Source of the DNA: Tethya wilhelma | Taxonomy: Eukaryota; Porifera; Demospongiae; Tethyida; Tethyidae | Reading direction: 5' to 3' | NCBI GenBank assembly: GCA_964030475.1 | Contig: CAXIPT010000004.1 | Span: 4,704,211-4,768,210 of the forward strand | Length of the DNA stretch: 64,000 nt | Shown: positions 59,560 to 64,000 of the stretch, in pieces | Position numbering within the stretch: position 1 is the stretch's first letter | Layout: every line of letters starts with the position of its first letter | Notes under the pieces: model-generated | What the model saw: the letters and a program-made list of their open reading frames with translations, nothing else | The model's database searches: none | Told to the model about the DNA's origin: nothing | Position numbers and translations under genes: made by a program

Positions 59560-61075
59560 TTGTTTTTCTTCAGGTGTTGCTTTTTCTTCTTTTCAGCTTT
59601 CTTGCATTCTTCTTTTTCTTTAGCTTTACGAATTTTCTTAGCTTTCAAGTTCTTCCAAATTTTCCAGCTTGTTAATACTCTGCCAGAAGATTTGGGACGA
59701 ATAGTAGGCAATTTGCTCGGAGGCACAGGAACTTAAAGCATTGGTTTCATACTGGCCACTTTATAATTCAATTGAGACTAAACATCAGATGATTCAGAAT
59801 ATGGCCTGTGTTCAAAACCGGCAGACAATGAACTAGACGATGATCTGTTCCTCAGGCTCTTCACTGGGCTATAGAGGGGGATGTAAGCCAATCCAGTCTT
59901 TTCTAGCAGAGCCATGGGTTTGAAACTTTAAAACTCAATTTCATCAACATTTGGAATACGTAGATAACCCTCAGTCATTTAAAACTGGCAATTATATTTC
60001 TCATTGTCATAGATTGTGTCCATGCCTCAGAGAAAAGTGCAGAAAAGTCGTATTTTGTCAACACACATCCTGGGTTTTGTGTAACAAACTTATGACATTT
60101 TTCCAATTGGATTTCAGAAATGCAAAACATGTTTTGTCCAAAGGCTGCGTAATATGAGTGTATGAGGGGGGAGTACAAAAAGTATCACCCATTCCTCCGG
60201 AATCATATCAGGTGAGTAATGTGACGAATGACCATCAAGTAACTGTAAAAGAGGCCTTACTGGTGGAGCATAGCAGAGAAAGTGGCCTACAAACCAATCT
60301 TGAAACAAGTCTGAATGTGTCAATCCACCCTTTTGAAAGCCCATAGAGTGTTTCTGGCACGAAACACTCAATCTCTAGGATTTAACATTTTTCGATCAAT
60401 AATAACAAAGGGTGGTAAGGAACTACCAGCAGCATTTATACAAGCTAACACAGTAACTTGTGACTTGTCATTACTACTGATAAAACTAGGGTTCTTGATC
60501 CAACTGCATCAATAACTTGGTGGTCTGACATTTAAAGGGAGGCCAGTTTCATTACAATTAAAGATTTGTGCAGGCTTATCTTTTAAATTATTGTTACACA
60601 GTGTACTTTCGAAAATGTCATAGTTGTTTCTGATGGTATCTGGATCAGTAACTTTGGCTCTGGCAATGGAAACTGATGCTGCTGATCTTAATGATAACTC
60701 TTTGTGCCTCTGCTTAAACCAATCTCACCAACCAGAGCTGACACTGGCATTGATTCCTTTCTTCTCAATACACTGCTGTACGATTCCCAAAACTTGGATT
60801 CTGGACCTTGTATATCCCAATTTAGCACATTTTTGACAAGTTCTATTTCACAAAGATTCAAAATACTGACAAGGACCAGGTAACTTCCCATCCTGGACAC
60901 GGCCAATCAGCCTGTCATGTAAAGTGGCTGGTGGAACATTATACAACATAGCTGCCTGTCTTATGCTGACATTCTCCTTTTTGACAGCTTCCATAGCATT
61001 GAGCATACTTCTTTCATCCCATAAACCATACTTGTCTGGTCTTCCAAATGCTGGCTGAGCATGACAATCCTGCAT
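59560..61075 (-). pseudogene. pogo/Tigger-type transposase relic
   Basis: Minus strand. N-terminal psq-type helix-turn-helix from about 61060: KYGLWDERSMLNAMEAVKKE, NVSIRQAAMLYNVPPATLHD and RLIGRV. Then CEIELVKNVLNWDIQGPESK. DDE_1 core in shifted frames: IFNCNETGLPLN (first Asp is Asn; the usual form is CDETG), SQVTVLACINAAGSSLPPFV, LLDGHSSHYSPD (second Asp), THITQPLDKTCFAFLK (third Asp, so DDD class), and a CHKFVTQNPG block. The Lys-rich tail (59726-59570: PTIRPKSSGRVLTSWKIWKN, then KKAEKKKKQHLKKNKQ) ends at donor CAA|GGTAAG. Many frameshifts and stops. Confidence 0.8.
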
Positions 61076-61089
61076 GTGAGGACTTCAAT

Positions 61090-61690
61090 CCAGGACGTTC
61101 ACTAGCTTTTATAATTCTTTGTGTAAAATGTGGGAACTGAGCCTATACGTAAAACAAATAATTTGAGCAATTAGCCACAGGTATTATAACTAGCTTTGAA
61201 TAAACTCAATTATTGACCTAATGAATTTCATTAAACAGCTGGTAGATTCAAACCCACAGGCTATAGACAGGCTCCGAATACTAAGATTTTCATCTTTTAG
61301 ATCTTGTCATAGTCGAACAATTGAATCAAGTTTTGAGTTTTGTAGCTATCTATCTATCTGCTAGACTCTAACAGGGCTGCAGTGACACAAAACAATTGAC
61401 CCCTCTCTAGACAGCTAGATTTAGATTCTACTCACCATCAGTGAAGGCTTGAGAACTCCAAGCAATTGAATTAATAATACACTCTTGTTTGTCATGATCC
61501 TGAACTACGGCAAGAGCGGACTATACTGCATTAAAGCCAACATATACTAGGCAAGATGTTGCATGAAACATGTCGCTTGCAACATGTTGCTGACAAAAAT
61601 GTGTGCAACATTCAAGCAACATGTTAATTTAATTTAAAATTTTTTTCAAAATGGCTGACAGTGAAAAAATTAGCTGTTAGTGCATTGTTA
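61090..61690. other. Spacer upstream of the pogo relic
   Basis: No gene. GCAACATG-type short repeats at 61557-61625. Confidence 0.4.
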
Positions 61691-61983
61691 ACAAGTATAA
61701 AAAAAAATTGGAAATGTAATGAGACAGAGGAATGGGGCTAAATCGTAAAAATCATAAAAAGAACGCAAACAAGATGGAATGGCTGTTAGAGTGAGAGTGT
61801 GTGCAGAATTCTTCATGTATGGGCTGCATTTAGCAATCTCCTTATTGAGTCTCTCATTTTGCCCACAGGAACAATTCCTTACACACTCTCACTCTAACAG
61901 CCTTTCCATCTTGTTTGCGTTCTTTTTACGATTTAGCCCCATTCCTGTGTCTCATTACATTTCCAATGTTTTTTTTTACTTGT
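61691..61983. repeat. Foldback MITE family M copy 8
   Basis: ACAAGTATAAAAAAAAATTGG to TTTTTTTTTACTTGT, complete arms. Confidence 0.85.
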
Positions 61984-62760
61984 TTGTTCTCATTTTTCCA
62001 TAATTTTACAAATCACATTTGAGTTGGTATGTGTAGCTAGCTATTGAGCTAGTAGTCTGGCTACTGAACGGCGGGCTGCTGAGTAAGTTGTGTAGCCTGC
62101 TTGATACTGAAGTGAAACACACATCTCCACATCTCAGGCAGGAGCTGTATCATAAATTTTTCTTGCCTTTCTATATGTTATGATAATCAAAGTCCTGATT
62201 CATCTCTTAAGAAGAGCAAGAGCATCCAAGTATCACAAAATAGTTCCAGGCAACTTGCATTTAATTCCAAATAACGCACACTTTTGTGTGTGGAAAGGGT
62301 CGTCAATTCGAAGTTTCTAAAAGCTAATGAATTATGCATGAGTGTAGAAATTAATGGCGGCCATATGGAGGAGGCGCTTTTCGCCTTGTATCTAGCTACT
62401 CAATGAGAGGCGCTAAAAACTGATGGCAAAAGCGACTGTCCCGGAAGAAACCAAGTTCATTTGTTCAAGAATCAGCTTCTAAACGTGAATAGTCTGTAAG
62501 AAAAGTTGAGCCAAGATAGAAGAAGAAGAAGAAGAAAATGGAAAAAATTGGAGGTTTGGCATATGTGTGTTTGTTACTTTAGCGATGGTTTTAGGCCATG
62601 TTTTTGGGCTCATTAGAAATGAAAAGGGGCTAAATAGTAGCTTAAGAAGCCTTTTAGTGCTAAGCGCTCAGTTTTTGCAGTTATTTGCGTGAATATTTGT
62701 ATTGCGCTAATGGGCCATCCGTGCCATTCCTGTGTACCCAGTACTACTGTACTGGGAATA
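61984..62760 (+). repeat. Repeat family B copy 7 (complete)
   Basis: All landmark blocks present, ending in the hairpin ACCCAGTACTACTGTACTGG. It forms one arm of the palindrome 61691-63706. Confidence 0.9.
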
Positions 62761-62774
62761 CACTGTATATATTC

Positions 62775-63455
62775 CCTATACGGTAGTACTGGGTACATAG
62801 ACTATTAGGGAGGGATGGCCCTATTTTAGTTTGGTACTTTAGCGAAGAAGCTTGAGAAGCCTTTTAGTGACTCAGTTTTTGCAGAGTTATTCGCGTGAAT
62901 ATTTGTATCGTGCTAACCTCCAATTTTCTCCATCTTCTTCTATGTTATTTCGGTGTTTCTCGAAGATTGTTCACTTTCAGAAGCTGATTCTTGAACGAAT
63001 ATACTTAGTTTCTTTGTCTTTACCCTCTTTTGGTATCACCTGCTCGTGTCTCTCATCTAGTGGCTAGATACAAGGTAAAAAGCGCCTTCTCCGTATGGCA
63101 GCAATTCATTTCTATACTCATGCATAAGTTCATAAGCTACTTGAAACATTTAAATGATGACCTTTTCAGATAGGCAGGTGTGCATTATTTGCAATGCGAA
63201 TGTTCACTTCCTGCCTGCAATACCTGAAGATTTCTGGTTGTGCTGAACTCTGTAACTTTTTAGTCTTCAATATTTAGGAGGTGAATACTTTGTTACACTT
63301 ATCACTATAAGATGTGCAAAGCAAGTACATTTGTAAAAATCCAGCCTCCTGAGATGCTCAAACTTTTCAATCACTGATAAATATCCATGCTGATAGTGTA
63401 CAAGTAACTACCATATACATGCACACTCAAATAAGATTTGTAGAATTATGAAAAA
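62775..63455 (-). repeat. Repeat family B copy 8 (reverse)
   Basis: Starts TTCCCTATACGGTAGTACTG, runs in reverse with a rearranged first 150 bp (a forward GAAGCCTTTTAGTGACTCAG piece at about 62860-62910) and then matches copy 3 to the junction with M copy 9. Confidence 0.75.
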
Positions 63456-63706
63456 ACAAGTGAAAAAAACATTGGATATGTAATGAGACATAGTAATGGC
63501 CAAATCATAAAAAGAATTGAAGCAAACAAGATGGAATGGCTGTTTCAGTGTGTTAAGAATTATTCAACATGAGGGACTCAACTACAAGCAGCCCAAACAG
63601 GAAAAATTCTACACACATTGAAACAGCCATTCCATCTTGTTTGCTATCTTTTTACGATTTGGCCATTTCTATGTCTCATTACATTTTTAATGTTTTTTTT
63701 CACTTG
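63456..63706. repeat. Foldback MITE family M copy 9
   Basis: ACAAGTGAAAAAAACATTGG to TTTTTTTTCACTTGT. Confidence 0.85.
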
Positions 63707-63878
63707 TATACTAGGCAGTTACCAGTAGAAAAGGAACATTATTCATTTTTTGATTAATTTTCATAACCTACCAGCTGACAAGGTTTCATAGCCAAAAAAA
63801 GTAGGCACAATTTAGAAGGAATAATGTTACATTTCTACCTGTGACTGCCATATATATGACATTGTATCATGTACATAC

Positions 63879-64000
63879 CGGTTCACTTCCATTGACGAGA
63901 AATCAAATCTATCTCCATACCAAGGTAGAAGCTCATCGAGTATCATGTTCAGCATTTGATAGCTATATTGGCATCTCTTTAATTGTGGCAATCCCCGCTC
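63879..64000 (-). CDS. Partial exon entering from the right edge
   Basis: The minus strand is open from 64000 to a strong donor (CG|GTATGT at 63878): ERGLPQLKRCQYSYQMLNMI, then LDELLPWYGDRFDFSSMEVN. Phase 2 at the donor. The aromatic/acidic composition is clearly protein-like, but I do not recognise the family. The next exon is not in view: 63707-63878 is noncoding, and family M/B repeats follow. Confidence 0.5.

Overview
The window reads as intron-containing, AT-rich metazoan nuclear DNA. Exons are short, with GT/GC-AG splice sites and mostly phase-0 introns, and four whole superfamilies of DNA transposon sit side by side with Ty3 and LINE elements. I infer a demosponge (an Amphimedon-like genome) from compact exons and from recalled resemblance of the transposase families; this is inference, not proof. 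There are no bacterial operons, rRNAs, tRNAs or CRISPR arrays. Runs of N (8075-8138, 21409-21436, 54790-54841) and single Ns (15541, 25690, 39487, 55387) show that it is a scaffold of joined contigs.

Layout. 1-337: 5' end of a minus-strand gene. 763-6351: a plus-strand multi-exon gene or recent pseudogene (G1), interrupted by a Tc1/mariner relic in an intron and by a hAT-like transposon (2528-5494) inside a 30-nt exon. 6475-8308: foldback repeats (families M and B). 8944-11458: a decayed integrase-core gene, itself interrupted by a TTAA-flanked element (K). 12817-15540: truncated Ty3 copy 1, joined by an N to a Tc1 transposase (15542-19258) that is split in frame by a 2.85-kb TA-flanked element with a 181-bp satellite inside. 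19392-21059: a second TTAA-flanked element (J). 21668-22300: a divergent exon pair. 23067-23976: repeat C copy 1. 24424-25689: hAT C-terminal fragment. 25691-28520: repeat D with a truncated LINE inserted. 28740-39230: a second LINE copy split by 7.3 kb that holds a two-exon gene fragment, repeat E and a complete Ty3 copy 2 (30493-34785, 126-bp LTRs, AAAGA target duplication). 39231-43972: more B and M repeats and a possible small gene. 44030-46812: a PIF/Harbinger element with its accessory gene and a nested MITE. 47041-52041: repeat C copy 2 split by element H1, whose single long gene encodes a 1009-residue protein. 52340-54789: a diverged relative, H2. 55805-56695: repeat C copy 3. 57460-58053: a MITE. 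58344-61075: a pogo/Tigger transposase relic followed on the same strand by an Ulp1-like protease. 61691-63706: a 2-kb M-B-B-M palindrome. 63879-64000: a minus-strand exon running off the right edge.

The most interesting items are these. (1) H1/H2 are a transposon family of uncertain superfamily, whose protein carries two coiled-coil regions, an RNase-H-like candidate core and a C-terminal Tudor-like module. H1 is bounded by 15-bp inverted ends and a 7-8-bp target duplication and has an intact reading frame. (2) Several insertions can be read as dated nests because removing the insert restores a host reading frame. (3) The two Ty3 copies carry an unusual excess of 9-10-bp deletions. (4) A pogo transposase, AT-hook-like repeats and an Ulp1 protease lie in a row on one strand. 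Few genes here look like ordinary working host genes; most of the window is transposons nested in transposons.
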